From NCBI GenBank assembly GCA_002901265.1, contig PPHI01000074.1:186001-250000 (forward strand): 64,000 bases of DNA, in the 5' to 3' direction. Origin of the DNA: Rhodopirellula baltica. Its GTDB lineage: Bacteria > Planctomycetota > Planctomycetia > Pirellulales > Pirellulaceae. Below, one piece after another: positions 17,228-27,131 of this stretch. The notes below the pieces were generated by a model that was given only the letters and a program-made list of their open reading frames with translations, had not been told where the DNA came from and searched no databases. Both the position numbers and the translations under genes were made by a program. Position 1 is the first letter of the stretch. Each line of letters starts with the position of its first letter.

Positions 17228-20200
17228 ATGACCAACGCAGCCCAGTGGTATCGTAAAACCGAAGATGGCAGATTGCTTTGCGAGCTCTGCCCGAGGGCCT
17301 GTCATTTGCACGAAGGGGATCGTGGTTTCTGTTTTGTCCGCAAGAATGAAGGCGGTCAAATGGTGCTCGATACGTATGGGAAAAGCACCGGATTTTGCAT
17401 CGATCCGATCGAGAAAAAGCCTTTGAATCATTTCTTGCCGGGCACACCGGTGCTCAGCTTCGGTACCGCTGGCTGTAATCTTGGTTGCAAGTTTTGTCAG
17501 AACTGGGATATCTCCAAAAGCCGTGAAGTCGCTCGGTTAAGTGATCGCGCGATGCCCAATGAAATTGCTGCCGCGGCAACGAAACACGGATGCCGGAGTG
17601 TCGCATTTACCTACAACGACCCTGTGATTTGGGCCGAGTATGCGATTGATACGGCAATCGCCTGCCGCGAAGCCGGCATCAAAGCGGTTGCCGTGACAGC
17701 AGGCTACATTACCTCGGAGGCACGTAGCGAATTCTTTGGGCAGATGGATGCAGCCAATATCGACTTGAAAGCGTTTACCGAGTCGTTCTATTTCAAGTTG
17801 ACAGGTTCGCATTTGCAGCCAGTACTCGACACGATCGAAGCGGTTTGCAACGAAACCGATTGCTGGGTCGAACTAACAAATCTGATCATTCCCGATGCCA
17901 ACGACTCACCAGGTGAGATCGAAGCGATGTGCGAATGGATAATCGATCATGTTGGCCCGAACGTGCCACTGCACTTCACGGCATTCCATCCTGACTTTCG
18001 ACTGACCGATCGAAACCGTACAGAACACCATTGTTTGATTCAGTCGTATGAGATCGCGAAGCGGGTGGGACTAAACTATGTTTATCTCGGAAACGTCCAC
18101 GACACGCAGCGTCAGAGTACCTACTGTGATCATTGCCAACGGTTGATCATTGAACGAGATTGGCATCAACTTGGGCAATACTCGCTCCGTCATGATCGCT
18201 GTGCACATTGTGATCACCCCATACCCGGCGTTTTCGAAGCGAAGGCTGGCGATTGGGGAGCTCGGCGTCAGCGCGTCCGAATTGAACCGATTGGGTTGCC
18301 ATCGGTCGTCTTGCCTACCATTCAAACACCTCGTCTTGCGAACACGATGCCGGATTTTACGCAGCTGACTGAGCCCCAGAAGCAAACAATCATTCATGCG
18401 GCATCGCAAATGATTCAATCGACTGTTCTGGGGCAGGATCCTTCGTTTGGAATGCAGACACTTGGCGATCTGGCCGAGATGCTCGTCGACGGAGTCTTCC
18501 TCACCGTCAAGCGTGGAGGTGCGTTGCGCGGATGCTGTGGACAACTGGGAAGCACCGTCAAACTTGGTGAAGCGATGTGGCATTCCGCAACCAGGACCGC
18601 GCGTGACCCAAGGATGGCGCCGCTGTCGGCGGCCGAGTTGCCGTACTTGAATCTGTCGGTTTCACTGCTTGGGCCACCACGAGAGATTAGCGAACGCGGT
18701 GATCAACGCGCCGAGGCGATCGAAATCGGCAAGCACGGGCTGCGGATCTCGTTAGGCCAATCTAGCGGACTGTTGCTCCCGCAAGTTGCGACCGAACAAG
18801 GATGGAATTCGCGACAGTTCTTGGATGCCGTTTGTCGCAAAGCTGGTTTGCCGGCTGGAACTTGGCAACGCGATGATGCTCGGCTGATGCTTTTTGACGG
18901 TGTCCATTTTGATGACACGCTGAAACTCGATCCGCGAATGGTCGCGACACGCGCGTCGCTGCTGCGTCCGGACGAAGTGGTGTCCTATCATCAATGGATT
19001 CGGCAAAACTTAGTTGCGATGTGCAGCGGCGCGACGCCCATGTATTACGCGTCCGGCCTTAGCGATGCAGAGGTGCTGGGTTTGATCTTGGTGGTGGATC
19101 ATCCGGTTTTGGGTCGGCAACAATGGATGCAACTCGGATTCAAAGAATCGCGTCCGTTGCAGTCGACGCTGTTTCAGATGACTCAGCGAGCTGCCGGTTG
19201 GCTTGGAAGTGCCGATCCACTTCAGTCGACGATCGAATTCGCCGTGTTGACTGACTGCAATCATCATGGTGACTTGTCGCATGCAGATTGGCGAGGCTTC
19301 GAAACGGCCAAGCGAGCGATCATCTTGACTGACCAGCGTCGATGGGCAATCGGCTATCAAGCCGGCGTTCCGCTGGATCGAGTGCTGCATCAAACCGCTC
19401 ATTGCGAATCGTTTCGTTCGCCGACACAAGCCTATTCGATGGCCTGCTGCGCGAGTTCAGACGTGATGTTCGTTTCGACGGGCCCCAAGCCAAATGACAA
19501 GCAATCGATCCGTCAACCCGCCGTCGCCGGTGCCTTTTATCCGGCCGAAGACAACGCCCGTGAAGCGATGGTGGATCAATTGATCGCAGCAGGCTCTGAC
19601 AATCCTCAAAAACGTGACGTGTTTGCGGTGATGGTGCCACATGCAGGTTTACGGTTCAGTGGTCGCGTTGCTGCGGAAGTTTGGCGGAGGATCAACGTGC
19701 CTTCACGTGTTTTGATCCTCGGCCCCAAGCACACTCCGGACGGCATGGATTGGGCCGTCGCACCGTATGAACGCTGGATGATCAGTCAGACGGCCGGGCT
19801 TTCCGGCGACAAGGAAATGGCGACGCAGTTGGCGGAGCGGTTAGAGGGTTTCGAACTCGACTCGGCTGCCCATGCACGCGAACATGGCATCGAAGTCCAG
19901 CTGCCGCTGATGTATCGCCTGTGTCCAACGACAAAGTTGACCGCAATCGCAATGCATGGGGCCACCGTTGATGAATTGGAAAAGACAGCCGATCAATTGG
20001 CTCAGTGGTGGTCGGAACAAGCTGAGCCGCCATTGTTGGTTGTCAGTAGTGACATGAATCACTTTGCCGAGGAGAGCGAAAATCGCCGTCGCGATCGCCT
20101 GGCTCTCGACGCATTGGCAAGTGGCGATGGCGCAAAGTTGCTTGAGGTTTGCCGAACGGAAAACGTCAGTATGTGTGGTCAGTTACCTGCCGCATTGATC

Positions 20201-20323
20201 TTGATGGTGATGAAGCGACTGGGCAAAAAAGTCACTTGCGAAGAAATCGCCTATGCCACCAGTGCTGATGCGGGCGGCGACCGTCAACGCGTCGTTGGTT
20301 ATGCCGGCGTGATTCTTGGTTAG
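17228..20323 (+). CDS. AmmeMemoRadiSam fusion: radical SAM, AMMECR1 and MEMO domains in one protein
   Basis: A 1031-residue fusion of three widely conserved proteins. Residues 1-365: a PflA-related radical SAM enzyme with an N-terminal cysteine cluster (CELCPRAC), the cluster motif CNLGCKFC (CxxxCxxC), and extra C-terminal cysteines (YCDHC, CAHCDH). Residues 375-565: AMMECR1, with GVFLTVKRGGALRGCCGQLG. Residues 760-1031: MEMO1-like, with RQPAVAGAFYPAED, MVPHAGLRFSG, LGPKHTP, EHGIEVQLPLMYRL, SSDMNHFAEES and CGQLPAALIL. About 195 residues between AMMECR1 and MEMO resemble a nitroreductase-like module weakly. The ATG at 17228 was chosen because homology starts there. The components usually occur as neighbours; their reaction is not established. 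Confidence 0.9.
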   Translation: MTNAAQWYRKTEDGRLLCELCPRACHLHEGDRGFCFVRKNEGGQMVLDTYGKSTGFCIDPIEKKPLNHFLPGTPVLSFGTAGCNLGCKFCQNWDISKSREVARLSDRAMPNEIAAAATKHGCRSVAFTYNDPVIWAEYAIDTAIACREAGIKAVAVTAGYITSEARSEFFGQMDAANIDLKAFTESFYFKLTGSHLQPVLDTIEAVCNETDCWVELTNLIIPDANDSPGEIEAMCEWIIDHVGPNVPLHFTAFHPDFRLTDRNRTEHHCLIQSYEIAKRVGLNYVYLGNVHDTQRQSTYCDHCQRLIIERDWHQLGQYSLRHDRCAHCDHPIPGVFEAKAGDWGARRQRVRIEPIGLPSVVLPTIQTPRLANTMPDFTQLTEPQKQTIIHAASQMIQSTVLGQDPSFGMQTLGDLAEMLVDGVFLTVKRGGALRGCCGQLGSTVKLGEAMWHSATRTARDPRMAPLSAAELPYLNLSVSLLGPPREISERGDQRAEAIEIGKHGLRISLGQSSGLLLPQVATEQGWNSRQFLDAVCRKAGLPAGTWQRDDARLMLFDGVHFDDTLKLDPRMVATRASLLRPDEVVSYHQWIRQNLVAMCSGATPMYYASGLSDAEVLGLILVVDHPVLGRQQWMQLGFKESRPLQSTLFQMTQRAAGWLGSADPLQSTIEFAVLTDCNHHGDLSHADWRGFETAKRAIILTDQRRWAIGYQAGVPLDRVLHQTAHCESFRSPTQAYSMACCASSDVMFVSTGPKPNDKQSIRQPAVAGAFYPAEDNAREAMVDQLIAAGSDNPQKRDVFAVMVPHAGLRFSGRVAAEVWRRINVPSRVLILGPKHTPDGMDWAVAPYERWMISQTAGLSGDKEMATQLAERLEGFELDSAAHAREHGIEVQLPLMYRLCPTTKLTAIAMHGATVDELEKTADQLAQWWSEQAEPPLLVVSSDMNHFAEESENRRRDRLALDALASGDGAKLLEVCRTENVSMCGQLPAALILMVMKRLGKKVTCEEIAYATSADAGGDRQRVVGYAGVILG

Positions 20324-20754
20324 CTACTCGAAGCGACTGTTGTTGATCGATGCACTACCGCAAACAGCAAGCCGGTACTTGCGAATTGAATCAGCAAGTA
20401 AGCTGATTCGAGTGCAAACCAAGTCGATAAAGGTTCGATTGGATGTTTGGCAGCTTCGGCAAGCACATGAACCGTCCAGTGATAGCCACCCATCACCAAC
20501 ACAAAGAGAAACAGGTTGGCGAGAACAGACGACGTTCGGCAAATTAATGGATAAAGAAACGAAAGCAGAACACCTTGCAAGACAACGCTTACGAATCCGA
20601 ATGCGACGATCGGTTCTTCACGGCTGAAATAGCCAAGCTCACGATACGTCGATTCAAACGCGACGAGATGCCAAACATAGGCCAGCGGAAAGACGATCAG
20701 CAGATAGCCGATCGTCCCTCGCAGCAACATTGCAGGTCGGAGTGTGGGATACAT
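20320..20754 (-). CDS. Small four-helix membrane protein of unknown function
   Basis: About 144 residues from the ATG at 20754 (a longer form starts at 20796). Four hydrophobic segments are visible: GTIGYLLIVFPLAYVWHLV, AFGFVSVVLQGVLLSFLYPL, VLANLFLFVLVMGGYHW and LIQFASTGLLFAVV. The pattern resembles DUF1761/SdpI-like small membrane proteins but I cannot name a family. Its 3' end overlaps the end of the AmmeMemoRadiSam fusion gene by 4 bases, tail to tail. Confidence 0.6.
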   Translation of the reverse strand: MYPTLRPAMLLRGTIGYLLIVFPLAYVWHLVAFESTYRELGYFSREEPIVAFGFVSVVLQGVLLSFLYPLICRTSSVLANLFLFVLVMGGYHWTVHVLAEAAKHPIEPLSTWFALESAYLLIQFASTGLLFAVVHRSTTVASSS

Positions 20755-20849
20755 GTTCCGATACCTATGCCGGGTATTCGAATTTCCGACCCGCAATCAT
20801 TGCGACGGCGAGCGATACATCCACGTGCTTGTTAAATCACGTATTACTG

Positions 20850-23800
20850 TTAATACACCGTGTGCCGGTAGCGTCGGAGATCGAAGGTCACAGGGAAGTC
20901 GTTGGGCGAGTCGACCGGTGGCATTTCAGGAATGTACATTCGGCCTCCGGTCAGTGTTCCGGTTTGGAACCTTGCCGCGCGACGTGATTCGGCTTCGTTG
21001 GCGTTGATCGGGAAGATCTCGTGTGCCCGACCGCTGGGGTCAGCCGCATGATAGCGGCAACCGCCAATCGAGAACTGTGTCACGCGATCGACAATGTCGA
21101 ACTGCAGTGGCACATCGACTGGGATGGTTGGGTGCAAGCAACGCGGTGGCTGCCAAGCACGGAATTTGATTCCCGCCAGGTATCGACCTGCGATTTGGCT
21201 TTGGTGCATTGGGACTCGGCGTCCGTTGCAAAGCACCGCGTGCCGAGCGGGATCGAATCCGTCGACGGTGACTTGAAGCCGTTCCAATGACGAATCGACA
21301 AAACGAGCGGTGCCGCCCGATGCTGGTTCTTCACCCATCAAGTACCAAGGTTCGATCGCGCTACGCACTTCGACTTTGACGTCACCGAAGATCGCATCGC
21401 CGACTTTGGGGAAGCGGAACTCGTAGTGCGGCAAGAACCATTCGTGTTTCAAGTTGACGCCGCAGTCACGCAGTTTCGATAGCAGTTCGCCCAAGTCATT
21501 CCAAACGAAATGCGGGAGCATGAACCGGTCATAAAGGGCCGTGCCCCAGCGTGCCAGCGGTGCTTTGTACGGCGTCTTCCAAAACGCCGCGATGATGCCT
21601 CGGATCAGCAATTGCTGGGCGAGATTCATTTGCGAGTTCGGTGGCATTTCGAAACCACGCAGCTCGACCAAGCCTAAGCGACCGGTGCTGGAATCGGGCG
21701 AATACAGTTTGTCGATGCAGAATTCTGCACGGTGCGTGTTGCCGGTAAGGTCAACCAGCAAGTCACGGTACAAACGGTCGACCGTCCATGGCATGATGGT
21801 TTGACCTTTCTGATAAAAGGTCTCCATCTCGCGCATCGCGATTTCCATTTCGTAAACGCTGTCGCGACGAGCTTCGTCCATCCGCGGCGCTTGGCTGGTT
21901 GGGCCGATAAACTTGCCGCTGAACAGATACGAAAGGGCAGGGTGGTTGTGCCAAAATCGCAACATGCTAGCCAGCAGATCTGGACGCCGGATAAATGGGC
22001 TGTCCATCGGTGATTTGCCACCCAAGACGACGTGAGCTCCACCGCCGGTTCCCGTATGGGTTCCGTCGATGTCGAACTTCTGTGCCGTTAATCGACTTTC
22101 GCGTGCGTGTTGGTACAGCGATGTTGTCAGGTCTACCAGCTCTTTCCAGTTGGACGTCGGTTGGATGTTGACTTCGATGACACCAGGGTCCGGCGTAATC
22201 TTGAACAGCTCGACGCGGTGATCCGGCGGCGGCAAGTATCCCTCGAGGACGATTGGCATGTCCAAGTCGACGCAGGTTTCTTCGACGGCGGAAAGCAGAT
22301 CGAGATAGTCTTCCAAGCGTTGGGTTGGCGGCATGAAAACATGGATGCGGCCGAAGCGAGCTTCGACACACAACGCAGTTGGGATGATCTCGCCGTCGTC
22401 TTCCGGGTTTACTTCCGAATCGTCCGCCTTGTCCAGTTGCTCTTGGACTTGTTGAATCCGTTTGGGATCGTGCCGAATAATTTGGACCGAAGGCAACGGG
22501 TTGCGTGATGCGAACGGGTCATACGGCAGCGAACTGGTTGGCCCGGGGCGTGAGCCGACCGGCAGGCTGTCCAACGGCAATCGCAGACCGATGGGCGAAT
22601 CGCCAGGGATAACAAAGATTTTGTCGCCACGAACGGGCCAGCGTCCGCCGACCCAACCGGGATGAGCTTGCCACCAAGCACGACGCAGCGGCATGACGAA
22701 CCCGATCGGTTTTCCCATGCCTTGGGTAAACGTGCGCATCATCATCGCACGTTCGTTGGGGTCGTCTAGTTTTGGGTCGGCCGGGTCGACATCGATCGGC
22801 AAACGCTGTTCTTTCCAAAGGTAATGAAACACGTCCTCGTAGACAGGGAAAGTCAAACGCGATTCGATTCCCAGTACGCCAGAGAGATGCTTGACGAAGC
22901 GACCGGCGTCTTCGTGGTTGAGTTTATAATCCTTGCCTTCGTCAGCGATGTACTTCGGATTTTGCCAAATCGGTTCGCCGTCGGGACGCCACATGCAAGT
23001 CAGCGCCCAACGCGGCAGCGATTCGCCGGGGTACCATTTGCCTTGGCCGTAGTGCAGCATCGCGCCGGGGGCTATTTCGTCACGCATCTTCAGCAGCAGC
23101 ACGTTGCTGAGCACACGTTTTTCAACGCCCACCGCATCGGTGTTCCACTGCGGATCGTCGGTGTCATCGATGCCGACAAAGGTCGGTTCGCCGCCGACGG
23201 TCAATCGCACGTCACCTTCGGACAACATCCGATCGATGCGGTCACCCGCCGAGAGGATTTCTTCCCACTGTTCGTCTTGGTAAGGCTTCGTCGTGCGAGG
23301 CTGTTCGATGATCCGCGTGACGGTCATCTCGTGTGCGAATTCGACTTCGGCCGGTTCGTGGCCACCAGTAATCGGAGCGGAATCGCGATAGTGTGGCGTA
23401 CAGGACAGCGGGATGTGTCCTTCACCGGCTAACAATCCGCTGGTCGGGTCCAAGCCGACCCAGCCAGCGCCGGGCAGATAGACTTCGGTCCAGGCGTGCA
23501 AGTCACAGAAGTCAGCGACAGGACCTTCGGGGCCTTCGATCGGTTTTTCGTCGGGTGCGAGCTGGATCAGGTAACCTGACACGAATCGCGCGGCCATCCC
23601 AATGTTTCGAAACGCTTGGACCAGCATCCACGCCGAATCGCGACACGATCCGCTGGCTAAGGTCAACGTCTCTTCCGGGGTTTGCACACCGGGTTCCATG
23701 CGGACGGTGTAGTTCACCGAACGTTGGACATAGCGATTGACGTCAACCAGAAAGTCGATCACTCGTTCGCTTTTTTCGGGGACTTCACGCAGCCATTCTT

Positions 23801-24182
23801 GAAACTGCGGCGTCAACGGCTCGGCATCCAAGTAGGGTGCGAGCTGAACTTTTACGGTAGGCGAGTATTCGAACGGCCACGAATCAGAACCCTCTTCGAT
23901 AAAAAAATCGAAGGGGTTGATAACCGTCATGTCGGCTTGCAAGTCGACGGTGATCGAAAACTGGGTTGCCTTTTTAGGAAAGACCAATCGCGCGACTGGA
24001 TTCGCAAACGGGTCTTGTTGCCAGTTGAGGAAGTGCTCCTCTGGCTCGACCTTCAAGTTGTACGATGCGATCTTCGTGCGGCTGTGAAAAGCAGGTCGAA
24101 GTCGCACCAACTGAGGTCCAAGTCCGATTGCTTTGTCGTATTTGTACTGGGTCTTGTGGTGGAGTGCGACTCGGATCGTCAT
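20850..24182 (-). CDS. Transglutaminase-like protein with C-terminal DUF2126 domain
   Basis: An 1110-residue two-part protein. Residues 1-90 are the bacterial transglutaminase-like N-terminal domain (VALHHKTQYKYDKAIGLGPQ). Residues 165-260 are the transglutaminase core with the triad Cys-180 (GSCRDSAWML), His-229 (DLHAWTEVYL) and Asp-245 (GLDPTSG). The remaining 800 residues or so are DUF2126, with conserved blocks such as GGEPTFVGIDDTDDPQWN, FDIDGTHTGTGGGAHVVLGG and AEFCIDKLYSPD. This gene type is regularly found with ATP-grasp and alpha-E genes, as here, and comparative genomics has predicted that the cluster makes or processes peptides. Its start overlaps the alpha-E stop by 4 bases. Confidence 0.93.
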   Translation of the reverse strand: MTIRVALHHKTQYKYDKAIGLGPQLVRLRPAFHSRTKIASYNLKVEPEEHFLNWQQDPFANPVARLVFPKKATQFSITVDLQADMTVINPFDFFIEEGSDSWPFEYSPTVKVQLAPYLDAEPLTPQFQEWLREVPEKSERVIDFLVDVNRYVQRSVNYTVRMEPGVQTPEETLTLASGSCRDSAWMLVQAFRNIGMAARFVSGYLIQLAPDEKPIEGPEGPVADFCDLHAWTEVYLPGAGWVGLDPTSGLLAGEGHIPLSCTPHYRDSAPITGGHEPAEVEFAHEMTVTRIIEQPRTTKPYQDEQWEEILSAGDRIDRMLSEGDVRLTVGGEPTFVGIDDTDDPQWNTDAVGVEKRVLSNVLLLKMRDEIAPGAMLHYGQGKWYPGESLPRWALTCMWRPDGEPIWQNPKYIADEGKDYKLNHEDAGRFVKHLSGVLGIESRLTFPVYEDVFHYLWKEQRLPIDVDPADPKLDDPNERAMMMRTFTQGMGKPIGFVMPLRRAWWQAHPGWVGGRWPVRGDKIFVIPGDSPIGLRLPLDSLPVGSRPGPTSSLPYDPFASRNPLPSVQIIRHDPKRIQQVQEQLDKADDSEVNPEDDGEIIPTALCVEARFGRIHVFMPPTQRLEDYLDLLSAVEETCVDLDMPIVLEGYLPPPDHRVELFKITPDPGVIEVNIQPTSNWKELVDLTTSLYQHARESRLTAQKFDIDGTHTGTGGGAHVVLGGKSPMDSPFIRRPDLLASMLRFWHNHPALSYLFSGKFIGPTSQAPRMDEARRDSVYEMEIAMREMETFYQKGQTIMPWTVDRLYRDLLVDLTGNTHRAEFCIDKLYSPDSSTGRLGLVELRGFEMPPNSQMNLAQQLLIRGIIAAFWKTPYKAPLARWGTALYDRFMLPHFVWNDLGELLSKLRDCGVNLKHEWFLPHYEFRFPKVGDAIFGDVKVEVRSAIEPWYLMGEEPASGGTARFVDSSLERLQVTVDGFDPARHAVLCNGRRVPMHQSQIAGRYLAGIKFRAWQPPRCLHPTIPVDVPLQFDIVDRVTQFSIGGCRYHAADPSGRAHEIFPINANEAESRRAARFQTGTLTGGRMYIPEMPPVDSPNDFPVTFDLRRYRHTVY

Positions 24183-25132
24183 GAGGTTCCAGTGTTGTGA
24201 AAGTAGTCGCGGCCGAGCGATTCACCGATGGCATTAAGTTCAAGTTGCAAACGATCAATAAAATCGTGCATGCCGCCGGCGATGACTTCCTTGACGTTCG
24301 TATTTTTCAAGCGGTGACGAAGTGCAGAGATGCGTTGTTTGGCTTCGCCCGGGCGGTCGGCACCGGAGACCTTTTCGATTTCTCGCAGGGACCAGTCCGC
24401 TGCCGCCACGCAGTAATAAACGCTGCGTGGGAAGGAGCGATGAAACAAAAAGAACGCGACGATTTTTTCGACGTCAACCAAGTGGTGTTCACGACGATAG
24501 GCTTCGAAGCCACTGATCGCCAACAGCAAAGTTGACCACTGCAAATCGTCAACGGCGGTACCGACGTCATCGACGCTGGGTAGCAAGTTGAAATACTTTG
24601 CATCCAAGATTCGCGACGTCTTGTCGGCGCGTTCCAACATGCGACCAAGGTTGATGAATTGCCAAGCGAGGTCGTGCGTCATGGTGTTTTCCATCACGCC
24701 ACTCCACATCAACGCTTGGCTGCGGACGTGGTCAAAAAACAGTTCCGTCGGATCACTGGTCAGTTGCGGCGTGCTGCCTTCGCAGACGAAGTGATAAAAA
24801 CTGTTCAGTTCGCGGAACGCCTCGGTGGAAATCATCTCGCGGACGCCGCGTGCGTTTTCACGTGCGGCCCGCAGACAGCTAAGCATGGAGTTCGGGTATT
24901 CTTCGTCGAACGCTAAGAACTGAACGACATTTTGTCGGTCCGGCTTTCCATACTTCGCCAAGAACCACTCGTTGTCGCCGGTGACTTGCACCAACGGTTC
25001 CCAGGGCTCGACAATGTATTCCGCCTGTTCCAGCGTCATGTGAAGGGTGACTTCGATGAACCGGGCGAGGTTTTCAGCCCGTTCGACCTGACGGCTCATC
25101 CAATAAATTGATTCGGCGACTCGGGAAAGCAT
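24179..25132 (-). CDS. Alpha-E domain protein
   Basis: A 317-residue all-helical protein of the alpha-E family (MLSRVAESIYWMSRQVERAE at the start, then ARFIEVTLHM, LGRMLERADKTSRILDAKYF and ERLQL-type helices near the end). The conserved ER and D/K residues in these helices define the family; the biochemical function is unknown. The family is almost always encoded between a circularly permuted ATP-grasp gene and a transglutaminase gene, which is the order seen here. The stop overlaps the transglutaminase start (ATGA), so translation is coupled. Confidence 0.92.
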   Translation of the reverse strand: MLSRVAESIYWMSRQVERAENLARFIEVTLHMTLEQAEYIVEPWEPLVQVTGDNEWFLAKYGKPDRQNVVQFLAFDEEYPNSMLSCLRAARENARGVREMISTEAFRELNSFYHFVCEGSTPQLTSDPTELFFDHVRSQALMWSGVMENTMTHDLAWQFINLGRMLERADKTSRILDAKYFNLLPSVDDVGTAVDDLQWSTLLLAISGFEAYRREHHLVDVEKIVAFFLFHRSFPRSVYYCVAAADWSLREIEKVSGADRPGEAKQRISALRHRLKNTNVKEVIAGGMHDFIDRLQLELNAIGESLGRDYFHNTGTS

Positions 25133-25186
25133 GGAGGCTAGCGTGGACCGGAGGGTGGTTCGGAAGAAGAGGAGATCGCGGCGCGT

Positions 25187-25396
25187 TTACACAGTGTCAA
25201 TCGGCGGCATCTTGTCGACCGGTTGAACGGGTTTGAGTCCGTTCTTGGGCGAGGCGACTTGCTGGCCTTCTTCGGCCACGACCCAGGTGTCTTTACTGCC
25301 GCCGCCTTGCGATGAATTGACGACCAGCGAGCCTTTGCGAAGCGCGACCCGAGTCAATCCGCCTGGCAACACCCACACGTCTCTTGTCGACGGCAC
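25187..25396 (-). pseudogene. C-terminal fragment of the ATP-grasp gene in a shifted frame
   Basis: This frame encodes [18 protein letters not shown] and [16 protein letters not shown], which is the usual C-terminal block of the circularly permuted ATP-grasp protein whose main part ends prematurely in another frame at 25354. The two frames overlap between 25354 and 25396, and joining them needs a shift of -1 (or one extra base) in about 25365-25405. Its apparent GTG start has no ribosome binding site and no family reason to exist alone. Either the gene is disrupted or the assembled sequence has an indel. Confidence 0.75.
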
Positions 25397-26760
25397 AGGA
25401 TGTAGGGACGCAGGTCGACGTGACGGCCTTCGAGTTGGCCGTCGATCAGTGTCGGAACGCGGGAGAGCTGCAGTGTTGGCTGCGCGATCCAGTTACGCGG
25501 GTTTTCTTTGATCTTCGCGGCGTATTCTTCGCGTTGTTCTTTCGTCGCATGAGGACCGATCAAAACGCCATATCCGCCGGATTCACCAGCCGCTTTGATG
25601 ACCAGTTCGTCCATGTGTTCGAGAACGTATTTCCGGTCGTCGTCCTTTTGACAAACGTAGGTAGGAACGTTCGGCAGGATCGGTTCTTCGTCCAGGTAAT
25701 AGCGAATCATGTCGGGGACGAAGGCATAGATGACCTTGTCGTCCGCGATCCCGGTTCCTGGTGCGTTTGCCAAGCTGACGTTACCGGCGCGGTAAACGTC
25801 CATCAGGCCTTTAACACCCAGCACGCTGTCTTTGCGGAAGGTTTTAGGGTCCAGGAAGGCGTCGTCGATTCGTCGGTAAATCACGTCGACTCGTTTCAGC
25901 CCGCCGGTTGTTCGCATGTAAAGGAAGTCGTTTTCGACCACCAAGTCACGTCCTTCGACCAATCGAACGCCCATGTTTTGGGCTAGGAACGAGTGTTCGT
26001 AGTACGCGCTGTTATAAATGCCCGGGGTCAGCACCACGATCGCTGGGTTATCGACGTGCGGCGGAGCAATCCCGCGAAGCAAGTCGAACAGACGCCAGCT
26101 GTAATCCGATACCGGGCGGACTCGCGAAGCACCGAAGACCTGCGGGAAGTTGCGTTTCATCACGTGCCGGTTTTGCAGCACGTATGACACGCCTGATGGG
26201 CAACGCAGGTTGTCTTCGAGGACGTAGACGGTGCCTTCGTTGTCACGGATCAAGTCCGTCCCGGTGATGTGACACCAGACGTCATTGAACGGTGCCAAAC
26301 CCTGACACTCTTTCAAATACGCTGGCGAACTTTCGATCAGGACACGTGGAATGATCCCGTCTTTGACAATCGCTTGTTCGTTGTAAATGTCGCACAAGAA
26401 GCGATTGAGCGCCCGAATCCGCTGTTTCAAACCGGCATCGATGTGTTTCCACAGCATCGCCGAAACGATCCGCGGGACGACATCAAACGGGAAGATTTTC
26501 TCGGTACCTGCGGAATCGCTGTAAACGGTGAACGTGATTCCCATCTGGTACAGCGATTTTTCGATCGCTTGTTGCCGACGGAACAGTTCAGCGGGTTTTA
26601 AGCGATTGAACAGGGACACCAGTTCTTCGGTGTCCGGACGTGCCAAGTTTTGATCATTGACCAGTTCGTCGTAAAATCCATCGGTCTGGTAATTCGGCAG
26701 CGATGGTATCGATGACTGAGACTGTCGCTGAAACGATTTTCCTGAAGCTTGTTCTTGCAT
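25354..26760 (-). CDS. Circularly permuted ATP-grasp type 2 protein, frameshifted before its C-terminal block
   Basis: Predicted ATP-dependent carboxylate-amine ligase, the first gene of the amidoligase-type cluster. From the ATG at 26760, about 468 residues are in frame. Family blocks include [75 protein letters not shown] and [17 protein letters not shown]. The frame then runs through [11 protein letters not shown] and ends in unrelated residues ([13 protein letters not shown]), while the expected ending lies in the adjacent frame to 25187. Apart from this the sequence looks intact. The alpha-E gene begins 55 bp after the true C-terminus. Confidence 0.88.
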   Translation of the reverse strand: MQEQASGKSFQRQSQSSIPSLPNYQTDGFYDELVNDQNLARPDTEELVSLFNRLKPAELFRRQQAIEKSLYQMGITFTVYSDSAGTEKIFPFDVVPRIVSAMLWKHIDAGLKQRIRALNRFLCDIYNEQAIVKDGIIPRVLIESSPAYLKECQGLAPFNDVWCHITGTDLIRDNEGTVYVLEDNLRCPSGVSYVLQNRHVMKRNFPQVFGASRVRPVSDYSWRLFDLLRGIAPPHVDNPAIVVLTPGIYNSAYYEHSFLAQNMGVRLVEGRDLVVENDFLYMRTTGGLKRVDVIYRRIDDAFLDPKTFRKDSVLGVKGLMDVYRAGNVSLANAPGTGIADDKVIYAFVPDMIRYYLDEEPILPNVPTYVCQKDDDRKYVLEHMDELVIKAAGESGGYGVLIGPHATKEQREEYAAKIKENPRNWIAQPTLQLSRVPTLIDGQLEGRHVDLRPYILCRRQETCGCCQAD

Positions 26761-27131
26761 GACGGCTCGGTGAGACTGCAATTCGACGTGTGGCCAGACA
26801 CCTTCTTCCCATGATGTCTCGCATCACACTGTCTAGCATACAGGGTCGAAATAACCCACGCTGGCCTGACAGTGCTGCACGGTCGTAATTCTGCACGGTG
26901 AATATCCTCACGGGTCCGCCAAGTCCCGATAGACAGTGGTAGTGTAAACAAATCTATGGATAATCGAGTCATCACTAACAAAGCTTTCATATTGCGGCGG
27001 CTGGTGTGCCCAAAAGTGCCATGTAAGGTACCACGGATGGTCCGCAACAGAGGTGGAAAGCTCGCCTTCGACAGTTGAGTACGAAATCGAAGGAAAATCG
27101 ATCGCTTATCGTCCGCTTTCAGAGCCTAGGG
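26761..27131. other. Divergent intergenic region between the ATP-grasp gene and the 739-residue membrane protein
   Basis: About 370 bp without a supported gene. It must hold both promoters. A short direct repeat, CTGCACGGT, occurs twice about 17 bp apart near 26873-26899 and could be a regulator site. I see no clear hairpin terminator. Confidence 0.45.

Noticed and set aside
25354-25410. Programmed -1 frameshifting in the ATP-grasp gene
   Set aside because: No X-XXY-YYZ heptamer or strong downstream structure is evident. A genomic or sequencing indel is simpler. The same reasoning applies to flhA.
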